This document shows positions 39,811 to 48,682 of a stretch of DNA of 64,000 nucleotides, piece by piece. The notes beneath the pieces are model-generated. The model was given only the letters and a program-made list of their open reading frames with translations, was not told where the DNA came from and did not search any database. The translations under genes were made by a program, and so were the position numbers. How positions within the stretch are numbered: position 1 is the first letter of the stretch; each line of letters starts with the position of its first letter. This DNA is from DASQUK01 sp963717085. GTDB lineage: Bacteria; Actinomycetota; Acidimicrobiia; Acidimicrobiales; VFJN01. Location of the stretch: assembly GCA_963717085.1 (NCBI GenBank), contig CAVQVM010000002.1, positions 434,001 to 498,000 of the forward strand, read 5' to 3'.

Positions 39811-39816
39811 AGGCTA
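39811..39816 (-). promoter_or_regulatory. -10 hexamer TAGCCT of the DksA-like gene
   Basis: TAGCCT ends 7 nt before the ATG at 39803, giving a leaderless-type promoter for the DksA-HD pair. Confidence 0.45.
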
Positions 39817-39910
39817 CCGGACCACACCGACACCGGTGGTCGGGGGAATTCCCCTCCGGCCGGACGCCAGGCGGGTATTGGCTATCGTTCGAGCGGCTTG
39901 GTCCGCTCGG

Positions 39911-40480
39911 TTACTGGGGTGCCATGCCGGGCTTCCACTTGATGCTGCAACCCACGCTCGGCCGCTGGTCGCCTGGGACGGGTTCGTCCGCTAGCACGGC
40001 CCGGACGGCGGCGTCGAGGTCGGCCCCGGTGACGGGCACACCGTTGGACGGCCGGCTGCCGTCCATCTGGCCTCGGTAGGCGAGTGCCCGGTCCCGGTCG
40101 AACAGGAAGAAGTCCGGGGTGCACACGGCGCTGTAGTCGGCGGCGACCCGTTGGGACTCGTCGTAGAGGTAGGGAAAGGTCCAGCCGTGCTGGGCCGCGA
40201 ACGCAGGCATCAGCTCCGGCGCGTCGTCGGGGTAGGCGGCCACGTCGTTGGGGTTGATGCCGAAGACGGCCAAGCCGTCGTCCATCCAGCCGGCGCCCAA
40301 GCGGCCCAGGCCGTCGGCCACGTGCTTCACGTACGGGCAGTGGTTGCACACGAACACGACCAGCAGGCCGGCGGCATCGGCGGCGTCGGTGGGGCCGTGC
40401 AGCGATCCGTCGGGCGCCGGGAGGCGGAACTCGGGTGCGTGCGTGCCCAGGGGGAGCATCGAGGACGGTGTAGCGACCAT
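39911..40480 (-). CDS. thioredoxin-fold / peroxiredoxin-like protein (CxxC)
   Basis: The ATG at 40480 gives 189 residues. The fold is AhpC/TSA-like with a thioredoxin redox pair in CNHCPY (Cys45, Cys48). Other conserved segments are LPLGTHAPEFRLPAPDG, VFGINPNDVAAYPDDAPE, YLYDESQRVAADYSAVCTPDFFLFD and YRGQMDGS, which match the redoxin domain of AhpC/TSA-like hypothetical proteins. The CTPDF cis-Pro loop is also typical. The role is probably cytoplasmic peroxide or disulfide reduction. It lies 47 bp before xerD-side sequence, with no clear operon partner. Confidence 0.83.
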   Translation of the reverse strand: MVATPSSMLPLGTHAPEFRLPAPDGSLHGPTDAADAAGLLVVFVCNHCPYVKHVADGLGRLGAGWMDDGLAVFGINPNDVAAYPDDAPELMPAFAAQHGWTFPYLYDESQRVAADYSAVCTPDFFLFDRDRALAYRGQMDGSRPSNGVPVTGADLDAAVRAVLADEPVPGDQRPSVGCSIKWKPGMAPQ

Positions 40481-40527
40481 GACCCCAGCATGGCGTCCCC
40501 GGCGGCCGGAGAGAACCCCGCGACCCG

Positions 40528-41502
40528 TCAGCGCACCGCCCGGGGGTGCGCGGCCCGGTAGGCGGCGAACAGCCGGTCGGTCGAGACCTTGGTGTACACC
40601 TGCGTGGTGCTCACCGAGGCGTGCCCGAGCATCTCCTGGACGGCCCGGATGTCGGCGCCGTGGTCCAGCATGTGCGTGGCACACGAATGCCGTAACACGT
40701 GGGGCGTGAGCTTGCCGTCGAGGCCGGCGACTGTGCCCCAGTGCTTGACCACCAACCAGGCGCCCTGGCGGGTGAGGCGGCCGCCCCGCCGGTTGAGGAA
40801 GACGGCGTCGGCGTCGCCCCGGCGCTTCCACTGCTCCGGGGCCAGCGCCGGTCGGCCGGCGGGGCCGAGCCAGTCGACGAGCGCGGCGACGGCGTGGCGG
40901 CCGACCGGTACGACCCGCTCCTTCGATCCCTTGCCGAACGCCCGCAACAACGCCGACTCCAGGTCGATGTCGCCGAGCCGCAGGCCCACCAGCTCCGAGA
41001 TCCGCAGCCCCGTCCCGTAGAGCACCTCGAGGATCGCCCGGTCGCGCCAGGCCACAGCGTCGTCGACCCGTGTCTCATGTCCGGGGCTGCTGACGGCGGC
41101 GAGGAGCGCCTCGACCTCGGGCTCGGACAGGGCCTTGGGAAGCCCCGCGGGGACGCGGGGCGCCTCGATGTCCGCGCCGGCATCCCTCGGGATCCGGCCC
41201 TCCTCGGCCAGGAATCGATGGAGCGACCGGGCGGCCACCACGGCCCGCGCCACCGTGGCCGGCGCCAACCCGGCGTGGCGCAGGTCCCCGACGTACGCCT
41301 CGACGTCCGGCTCGCGCACCGTTTCCAGAGCCAGTCCCCGGGCGCGAAGCCACGCGCACCAGCGGCGCGCGTCGCGCCGGTAGGCCTCGAGCGTGGACGC
41401 GGCGCGGCCCTTCTCCGTCGCCAGCCACGAGAGCCACTCCTCGACCTCGAGCGGCAGCGGCTCGGGGTCGTCGGCGGTGGCGGTGATCGCGGCGTCCGGC
41501 AT
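40528..41502 (-). CDS. xerD: tyrosine recombinase XerD
   Basis: XerD resolves chromosome dimers at dif with XerC. The ATG at 41502 gives 324 residues. The N-terminal SAM-like DNA-binding domain (about 18-110) is followed by the catalytic domain with Arg167 (TGLRISEL), Lys192 (GKGSKER), His268/Arg271 (HVLRHS), His294 (LGHAS) and the nucleophile Tyr303 (TTQVYTK). All six catalytic residues are present. Position in the conserved pyrG-nudix-xerD order supports XerD rather than a phage integrase. No mobile element flanks it. Confidence 0.92.
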   Translation of the reverse strand: MPDAAITATADDPEPLPLEVEEWLSWLATEKGRAASTLEAYRRDARRWCAWLRARGLALETVREPDVEAYVGDLRHAGLAPATVARAVVAARSLHRFLAEEGRIPRDAGADIEAPRVPAGLPKALSEPEVEALLAAVSSPGHETRVDDAVAWRDRAILEVLYGTGLRISELVGLRLGDIDLESALLRAFGKGSKERVVPVGRHAVAALVDWLGPAGRPALAPEQWKRRGDADAVFLNRRGGRLTRQGAWLVVKHWGTVAGLDGKLTPHVLRHSCATHMLDHGADIRAVQEMLGHASVSTTQVYTKVSTDRLFAAYRAAHPRAVR

Positions 41503-41534
41503 GGGTGAGGCAACGGTACGGCGCCGCCCGGCAC

Positions 41535-41540
41535 TAACGT
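41535..41540 (+). promoter_or_regulatory. -10 hexamer TAACGT of the FmdB-like gene
   Basis: TAACGT ends 7 nt before the GTG at 41548, in the 45-bp gap divergent from xerD. Confidence 0.45.
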
Positions 41541-41547
41541 TGCACCC

Positions 41548-41760
41548 GTGCCGCTCTACGAATTCCGCTGCCGCACCTGTGGTGACACGTTCGAGCTGCG
41601 CCGGTCGATGGCCGAGTCCGACGCACCGGCGCCGTGCCCCGGAGGCCACCACGACACGGTGAAGCTGTTGCCGCTGGTGGCGGTCGGCGGCCGGGCATCG
41701 GCCGCTCCGACGGCGGCGAGTGGGGGCGGTTGCTGCGGCGGGGCGTGCGGCTGCGGCTAG
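41548..41760 (+). CDS. FmdB-family small zinc-ribbon protein
   Basis: The 70-residue protein begins MPLYEFRCRTCGDTFE, the standard zinc-ribbon start of FmdB/CxxC regulatory proteins (Cys8, Cys11), with a second Cys pair represented by only one Cys near 30 and a His pair. A Gly/Ala/Ser linker leads to an unusual C-terminal cluster GGGCCGGACGCG. FmdB was linked to formamidase/amidase regulation, but most members are unknown. The start is a GTG with a -10 hexamer 7 nt upstream. It is divergent from xerD and convergent with the nudix gene. Confidence 0.78.
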   Translation: MPLYEFRCRTCGDTFELRRSMAESDAPAPCPGGHHDTVKLLPLVAVGGRASAAPTAASGGGCCGGACGCG

Positions 41761-41782
41761 GGCTCTGCCGGCGCTTCGGCCG

Positions 41783-42328
41783 CTAGAGGCCCCGGCGCGC
41801 CAGGGTGAGCAGCGCGACCACCGTCTTGGCGTCGGTGATGCGGCCGTCGTCGACCATCGCCAGGGCGGTGTCAAACGGCACCCGTTCGACCTCCATGTGT
41901 TCCTCCTCGGCCTCCTGGCGATCGTCCGGCACCTCGCTCAGCTCGGTCGCCAGGTAGATCACCACCGCCTCGTCGGAGAAGCCGACCGAGTTGTGGAAGC
42001 GCGCCACGTGGTCGAGCCGCCCGGCCCGAAGCCCCACCTCCTCGGCGAGCTCGCGCTGCGCCGTGTCCTCGGGGGGCTCGTTGGCCACGTCACGCATGCC
42101 GGCCGGTATCTCCCACATGGTGTCGCCGACGGCGGCGCGGAACTGGTGGACGAGCGTCACCGAGCCGTCCTCATGGAGCGGCACCATGGCCACGGCGCCG
42201 GGGTGATGGACGATCTCGCGCTCGAACCGCTCGCCGCCCGGCCCCTCGACCTCGAGGACGGCGACGCTGATCCGGCGGCCCTGCCACGCAGGCCGCTCCC
42301 CCGCGATCCGGAACGTCACGATGGGCAC
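41783..42328 (-). CDS. NUDIX hydrolase, ADP-ribose pyrophosphatase-like
   Basis: The GTG at 42328, just after the pyrG stop, gives 181 residues; a second in-frame GTG at 42319 is an alternative. The nudix box (from GMRDVANEPPEDTAQ to RELAEEVGL) is complete with the metal-binding Glu residues. The following strand, ARFHNSVGFSDEAVVIYLA, is typical of ADP-ribose pyrophosphatases. Such enzymes cleave ADP-ribose to AMP and ribose-5-phosphate. In M. tuberculosis Rv1700 holds the same place, after pyrG and before xerD. It is probably co-transcribed with pyrG. Confidence 0.88.
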   Translation of the reverse strand: MPIVTFRIAGERPAWQGRRISVAVLEVEGPGGERFEREIVHHPGAVAMVPLHEDGSVTLVHQFRAAVGDTMWEIPAGMRDVANEPPEDTAQRELAEEVGLRAGRLDHVARFHNSVGFSDEAVVIYLATELSEVPDDRQEAEEEHMEVERVPFDTALAMVDDGRITDAKTVVALLTLARRGL

Positions 42329-42335
42329 AAGGGTG

Positions 42336-43991
<1,656 letters not shown>

Positions 43992-43999
43992 GGGCCCAC

Positions 44000-44005
44000 A
44001 GCATA
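44000..44005 (-). promoter_or_regulatory. -10 hexamer TATGCT of pyrG
   Basis: TATGCT ends 8 nt before the GTG at 43991. It suggests that pyrG has its own leaderless promoter and is not only the end of the envelope operon. Confidence 0.5.
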
Positions 44006-44084
44006 TCTCCGCGGGCCGCCGTCGCAGGGGACCGACGAACATGACCTCGGGACGATGCGGTGAGCCGACCGCTCGGGCGGGCCA

Positions 44085-44924
44085 CTACCAGGGCAGGCGG
44101 CCCCAGCGGTCGGCCACGCGCAACGGCGGGGCGGCGGCGATCACCCGGCTGAACGACACCCACTCGCTGGCCAGGTTGAGCCCGGCCACGAGCACCAGCA
44201 CGACCGTCCGCACGCCGGGCGAGCAGGTGAGGACCACGCCGAGGCCGAGCACCGCCCCCAGCACGTTGGCGCCGGCGTCGCCCAGCATGAGCCGCTCACG
44301 CAGGTCAGCGGTCAGCAGGCCGGCCCCCGCCCCCACCGCCAGCGCCACGCCGGCCAGCCCGCGTTCCGCCCCTACCGCCAGCACGAGCACCAGGAACGCC
44401 ACCAGCGTCACCTTGATCGTCCGACCCGGCGCCCGGTCGAACAGGTTGCCGAGGTTGGCCGCCAGCGCGACCAGCGCGCCGTCGGCCAGGACCCGACCGA
44501 TCGAGTCAGGCTCCCGCGTCGCCACCACCACGACCGCCACTGCGGCGCCGCCGAACAGCTTGATCGCCCCCGTCGTCAGCCGGCCCTCGGCCAATGCCCG
44601 CAGGTGCGCCGCGAATCCACCGCTCTCGCCGGCGCCGCCGAGGTCGTCGAGCAGTCCCAGGAGGCCGAACCCGAGCGCCGTGATCGTCGTGAGCCGCAGG
44701 CCCTCGACGGCGGCGGCATTGGGCTCGGCGCCGGCGGCGGCGACCACCGCCACCACGGCGTCCGTCGCCAGCACCACCAGGGCGATGATGATCCCCACCG
44801 CGGTCGGCACCAGCCGGCCCCGGAAGTTCTCACGCTGGAACACGGCGCCGCCGAACGCCGCCGCGGAGAGGACCCACAGCGCGGCCGCGGCCAACAGGCC
44901 CACCACGAACGCGCCCGCGACCAC
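44085..44924 (-). CDS. GT4-type (MraY/WecA-like) membrane glycosyl-1-phosphate transferase
   Basis: The GTG at 44924, one nt after the preceding stop (TGACGTG), gives 279 residues with about eight to nine hydrophobic segments. MraY/WecA-family landmarks are recognisable: ENFRGRLVPTAVGI, LLGLLDDLGG with the Asp pair for metal binding, GNLFDRAPGRTIK and LMLGDAGANVLGAVLG. These enzymes attach a sugar-1-phosphate to a polyprenyl phosphate on the inner face of the membrane. The protein is shorter than MraY (about 320-360), and the HIPT-type C-terminal motif is not obvious, so it is a diverged member. Its place in the murJ/AP-like module fits envelope polymer assembly. Confidence 0.8.
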   Translation of the reverse strand: MVAGAFVVGLLAAAALWVLSAAAFGGAVFQRENFRGRLVPTAVGIIIALVVLATDAVVAVVAAAGAEPNAAAVEGLRLTTITALGFGLLGLLDDLGGAGESGGFAAHLRALAEGRLTTGAIKLFGGAAVAVVVVATREPDSIGRVLADGALVALAANLGNLFDRAPGRTIKVTLVAFLVLVLAVGAERGLAGVALAVGAGAGLLTADLRERLMLGDAGANVLGAVLGLGVVLTCSPGVRTVVLVLVAGLNLASEWVSFSRVIAAAPPLRVADRWGRLPW

Positions 44925-44925
44925 G

Positions 44926-45825
44926 TCAGGCCCCCGGCACCGGCAGGGTTGCGGCATCCCTGGCGTCGACATCGCCGTGGGAGAGTCGCTTGACCCACCC
45001 GGCGACGGCCGGCCAGTCGATGAACAGCAACGCGACCGTCGCCGCCCACGCCCAGTAGTCGAGGCCCAGGACGAACCACGTGGTCACGTGCAGGAACACC
45101 ACCGCCAGGGCGTACCAGGCCTGCAGGCGCCGCACCACCAGCACCACCGGGAAGCTGATCTCCAGGCCGAGGATGAACGCCCCCGAGGCCTTGGCCGCCC
45201 ACAGGTGCTCACCCACCCAGCGGGCCATGCTCTCCCACTGCGCCTCGCCGATGCTGGGCCCCCAGAGCATGACGTAGCGCATGTTGTCGCCGATGACCCA
45301 GTCGATCCCCGAGCGCCGCAGCTTGTGGTATCCGGCGAAGAAGTAGACGAGGGCGGTGATCACCATCGCCACGCGGATCGGCCAGCCGTAGCGGCGCCGG
45401 GCGATCCGGTCGCGGACGTCGACCGCCACCGGCGCCAGCAGGAACGGCGCCGACGCCCACAGCAGCAACAGGTCGTTGTGCAGCACCTTGCCCCGGCTGC
45501 CCCGCAGCCCGGCCAGCACCAGGTAGCACAGCCAGGCGACGGCGAACGCGAGCCGGGGGTTGCGCCTCAGCACGGCGGCGACCGCCGCCAACACGCCCAC
45601 GACCTGGATGCCGACGATCACCTCCGCCGACGGCATCCGATCGAGCCAGCCGAGGATCGGCACCGGGTCGACCAGCGCCGCTGGCGTGTCCGCGAGCTGG
45701 CGGTAGGAGCCGAGCGCGATGCGCAGGCCGATCAGCGCGGACAGCCCGGCGTACACGACGGCCAGGCGCGACGCCGTCTCCGGCCCCCACAGGGCTTCGT
45801 CGACCCAGCGGCGCAGCCGGGTCAC
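44926..45825 (-). CDS. HTTM (vitamin K-dependent carboxylase-like) membrane protein
   Basis: The GTG at 45825 overlaps the stop of the preceding gene as GTGA and gives 299 residues. It has a multi-pass layout with segments such as LCYLVLAGLRGSRGKVLHNDLLLLWASAPFLL, FFAGYHKLRRSGIDWVIGDN and EISFPVVLVVRRLQAWYALAV. The FAGYHKL and LHND patterns are typical of HTTM-domain proteins related to vitamin K-dependent gamma-carboxylase, most of unknown activity in bacteria. It lies between the small anchored protein and the GT4 gene in the same operon, and may act on the lipid or polymer of that module. Confidence 0.78.
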   Translation of the reverse strand: MTRLRRWVDEALWGPETASRLAVVYAGLSALIGLRIALGSYRQLADTPAALVDPVPILGWLDRMPSAEVIVGIQVVGVLAAVAAVLRRNPRLAFAVAWLCYLVLAGLRGSRGKVLHNDLLLLWASAPFLLAPVAVDVRDRIARRRYGWPIRVAMVITALVYFFAGYHKLRRSGIDWVIGDNMRYVMLWGPSIGEAQWESMARWVGEHLWAAKASGAFILGLEISFPVVLVVRRLQAWYALAVVFLHVTTWFVLGLDYWAWAATVALLFIDWPAVAGWVKRLSHGDVDARDAATLPVPGA

Positions 45826-46298
45826 GCGTCGCCCGCCTCGAGGTCGGCGGGCCGGCATGTGTGGATCACCTCGAGGTCGTCGATCACGGACCACCCGCCG
45901 TGGCCCCTCTCGAGCCGCGCGCGGTCCCGGGCGATGCGCAGCTCGGCGGTCGCGGGCTCGACGTTGACGACCGCGCCCAGCAGCGCCTCACATACGGCCT
46001 GGCGGCGCGCCGTCGAGGCGCCGGGCAGGTCCGCCATCGGCCACTCGGCGTGCCGGTAGCGCAGCGGCAGTTCCTCGACGTCGACGAGCCGGGACGACCC
46101 GTCCCCATCCACCGCCTCCAGCACCCAGAGCGTCTGCGTGTCGTCCCGCGCCAGCGAGAACAACCGCCAACCGGTGAGCGGCCACAAGTCGAAGCCGACG
46201 AGTCCGGGAACCAGCAGGAGCACGAAGAGCGCGCCCACCAGCCCGCGCGCCGACCGCGGCACGGCGTCCGGCTCGACGTCGCCGGGTGCTGCCCTCAA
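45822..46298 (-). CDS. single-pass membrane protein of unknown function
   Basis: The TTG at 46298 overlaps the stop of the large AP-like gene as TTGA and gives 158 residues. A hydrophobic segment at about 19-38 (GLVGALFVLLLVPGLVGFDLWP) anchors the protein with the rest outside. The outer part has WRLFSLARDDTQTLWVLEAVDGDG and LPLRYRHAEWPMADLPG and a late pair of Cys. I do not recognise a named family. Actinobacterial genomes often pair such a gene with the HTTM gene, so the two probably function together. The overlap on both sides shows it belongs to the operon. Confidence 0.65.
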   Translation of the reverse strand: MRAAPGDVEPDAVPRSARGLVGALFVLLLVPGLVGFDLWPLTGWRLFSLARDDTQTLWVLEAVDGDGSSRLVDVEELPLRYRHAEWPMADLPGASTARRQAVCEALLGAVVNVEPATAELRIARDRARLERGHGGWSVIDDLEVIHTCRPADLEAGDA

Positions 46299-48682
46299 CT
46301 GCGTCGGCTCCCGGCCCGCGGCACCGGCTCGGGCTCAGGCTCTGGCCGAGGCGGCGGCTCGGGCACCGGCTCCACGTCGACCCGGCCGACGTCGACGTCG
46401 GCGGGCGTCGGCACGCCCCTGGCGCGAGCCGGCTCCATGACCAGCACGACCAGGGCGGTGGCCAGCACCATCAGCGTGACCCCGCCGACGATGGCCCCGG
46501 AGTCGTTGACGGCGCTGCCCAGCACCGCCGCCACGTAGGCCGCCACCAGGCCGGCTTGCAACGTCGGGATGTTGCGGCGCAACCCGTCGAGTGGGCGCCC
46601 CGGATAGCGCGCCAGGAAGACGATGAACGCGATCGCGACCGGGATCGCCGCGACCCAGAACGACGACGTGGTGACCCGCAGGTTGGCCAGCAGCTTGCGC
46701 TCCACGATGTCGACGAGCGGCTGGAGGCCCTCGTCGCCAACGCGCTCGAACAGGCGGCCGAGGTGGGCGCGTTCGCCCTCGGGCCGGGCCAGGTCGAGCA
46801 ACCCGAAGCCGACCACCGCCGCCAGTGTCAGCGCCCCGGCGATCACCAGGTTCCGCCAGCGAACCCGGCCCTGGTACACGAGGGCCGCGAACACCAGGAT
46901 CGTCGGTGTGAAGGCGAGGATGCCGCCCACGTCCGAGCCCCAGATCGGCACGCCGATCACCACCAGCAGGGCGACCAGGAGCCCCACCGCCTGGAGTCGG
47001 CGCTGGCGGGGCGGGCGCAGCCCAGCAAGAAACGCGGCCAGCAGGCAGGACGCGGCCGCCACCTGACCGAACGAGTAGTTGCTGATGCCGTAGAGACGGG
47101 AGTTCCCCGTCGGCGAGTACCCGAAGGCAGCGCTCAGGCTCAGGTTGGACCCGGTGATGACATCGAGCACGGGCACCAGCAGGACGAACGCGAGCACAGT
47201 CACCAGCGCCAGCCGAGGCCGGTCCCATCGGCCTGCGGCCGCCGTTGCCGCCCCCGCGATCGCCACGGCGCCGATGAGCACGAACGCCCAGTAGAAGCCG
47301 ATGCCGAGGTCCTCCAGCGGAAACCCCCGCGCCAGGTACGACAACGGGAGGATCGCCAGGTCGGCCAGCGCCACGAACGTCACCACCGGGCTCGCCTTGG
47401 GCCAGCCACCACGGGCGATGACCACGACGGCGGCCGCGCACACTGCGGTCATCAACACGACGACCACCAGGGTCGTGGGGAACAGCAGCTTCTCCCGGAA
47501 CCGGGAGGCGGCGTTCTGAGCCACGAGGGTGTCGACGCGGTCGTCGAGCGAGGCCCCCGACCGCACGACCTCGGCCGGGCGGCCTTCCATGCCGTTGGGG
47601 CGGTCGATGCCCAGCACGTCCAGCACCGTGGGCGCCACGTCGACCAGGGTGAGGAAGCCGGACCGCTGCGTCGACGCGGAGCGCAGGTAGCCGGCACCGC
47701 CGTCGGGAACCTGCAGCCCGGCGACAGTGAGGTCACGGTCCCCGGGCAGGTTGTACGGGCCGACCATCAAGACTGCGTCCCGCTCGCGATCGATCGACGA
47801 CAGGAGGCTGCCGACCAGTGAGTCGGTGTCGGCGAGCGCCTGGGCGCGCAGCTGTTCGTAGCGCGCCGCATCGACCCGGTCCCGATAGCGCATCGTGCGG
47901 GCGAGATCGGAGGCCTCGACCATCACGACTCCGCCGTCGTGCCCCCCAGGGGCGCGCCATGCCTCCTGGAACGCGGCCATGACCTGGTCGTTGTCGAGCC
48001 GCTCGCCGAAGGGCCGGGAGGGATCGCTGACCAAGAGATCGTCGCCCAACTCCCCCGCAGGGACGACCCCCTCGGGGGTCACCGCCGCTAGGCCGACCTG
48101 CCGTTCGTACGAGGGCCCGACGGTGTCGGTGCCGTCGGCGTTGCCGATGGCGACCGCCCCGCGGCCGGCGTCATCCAGCGTCTCGGCCAGGAGCCCCAGC
48201 TCGGCGTCGTAGGATTCGTCGGCGTTGACGCCCTCGAGCGTGGGCCAGGCCAGCGAGACGTACGTGCCGTCGGGCGCGGTGCCGGTCCGCCGCTCGAAGA
48301 TCTCACCCGCAGTCGACCCGGCGGATTGCTCGTCGACGGCGAGCTGTTGGCCATCCACCAACGGATCGGACGTGGCTCGGGTCCCGGCCGAGATCGTCAG
48401 GTAGGCGGCGCCCGGCGTGGCCCGGGCCGACACGCCGCGCGGCGCCATGTCAGCCAGCGCGGCGCCGTCGAGGAAGGCCTCGATGTTGGGGAGGTCGTGG
48501 TCACGGATCTCGGCCCAGGTGAGCCCTGGCACCGAGATCACCAGCACGCGCCCGGCGCGCTCCTGTGCCCCGGCCGGCGCCGCGGGGAGGCAGGCGACCA
48601 GCGCCACTCCCGCCAGGACCAGGGTGCAGGCGAGCTTCCGACGCATCCCGACCCGACGCGATCGCCACGCCGTCGATGTCAT
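46295..48682 (-). CDS. large membrane protein with AP-superfamily-like outer domain and 11 TM helices
   Basis: The 795-residue protein has a signal peptide (about 15-40), an outer domain of about 340 residues, then about eleven transmembrane helices (about 395-770) and a Pro/Glu-rich cytoplasmic tail. The outer domain resembles the alkaline phosphatase/sulfatase superfamily: GRVLVISVPGLTWAEIRD at the start, AYLTISAGTRA, and LVDVAPTVLDVLGI near its end. The usual metal-binding Asp in the first motif and the DHG motif near the end are not seen, so catalysis is doubtful. It is paralogous to the gene before it (4-nt ATGA overlap). The overall design recalls lipid-linked polymer enzymes, but the role is unknown. 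Confidence 0.75.
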   Translation of the reverse strand: MTSTAWRSRRVGMRRKLACTLVLAGVALVACLPAAPAGAQERAGRVLVISVPGLTWAEIRDHDLPNIEAFLDGAALADMAPRGVSARATPGAAYLTISAGTRATSDPLVDGQQLAVDEQSAGSTAGEIFERRTGTAPDGTYVSLAWPTLEGVNADESYDAELGLLAETLDDAGRGAVAIGNADGTDTVGPSYERQVGLAAVTPEGVVPAGELGDDLLVSDPSRPFGERLDNDQVMAAFQEAWRAPGGHDGGVVMVEASDLARTMRYRDRVDAARYEQLRAQALADTDSLVGSLLSSIDRERDAVLMVGPYNLPGDRDLTVAGLQVPDGGAGYLRSASTQRSGFLTLVDVAPTVLDVLGIDRPNGMEGRPAEVVRSGASLDDRVDTLVAQNAASRFREKLLFPTTLVVVVLMTAVCAAAVVVIARGGWPKASPVVTFVALADLAILPLSYLARGFPLEDLGIGFYWAFVLIGAVAIAGAATAAAGRWDRPRLALVTVLAFVLLVPVLDVITGSNLSLSAAFGYSPTGNSRLYGISNYSFGQVAAASCLLAAFLAGLRPPRQRRLQAVGLLVALLVVIGVPIWGSDVGGILAFTPTILVFAALVYQGRVRWRNLVIAGALTLAAVVGFGLLDLARPEGERAHLGRLFERVGDEGLQPLVDIVERKLLANLRVTTSSFWVAAIPVAIAFIVFLARYPGRPLDGLRRNIPTLQAGLVAAYVAAVLGSAVNDSGAIVGGVTLMVLATALVVLVMEPARARGVPTPADVDVGRVDVEPVPEPPPRPEPEPEPVPRAGSRRS

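Noticed and set aside
40528..41502. Phage integrase instead of XerD
   Set aside because: Gene order (pyrG-nudix-xerD) and full-length Xer features match the housekeeping recombinase, and no phage genes are near.
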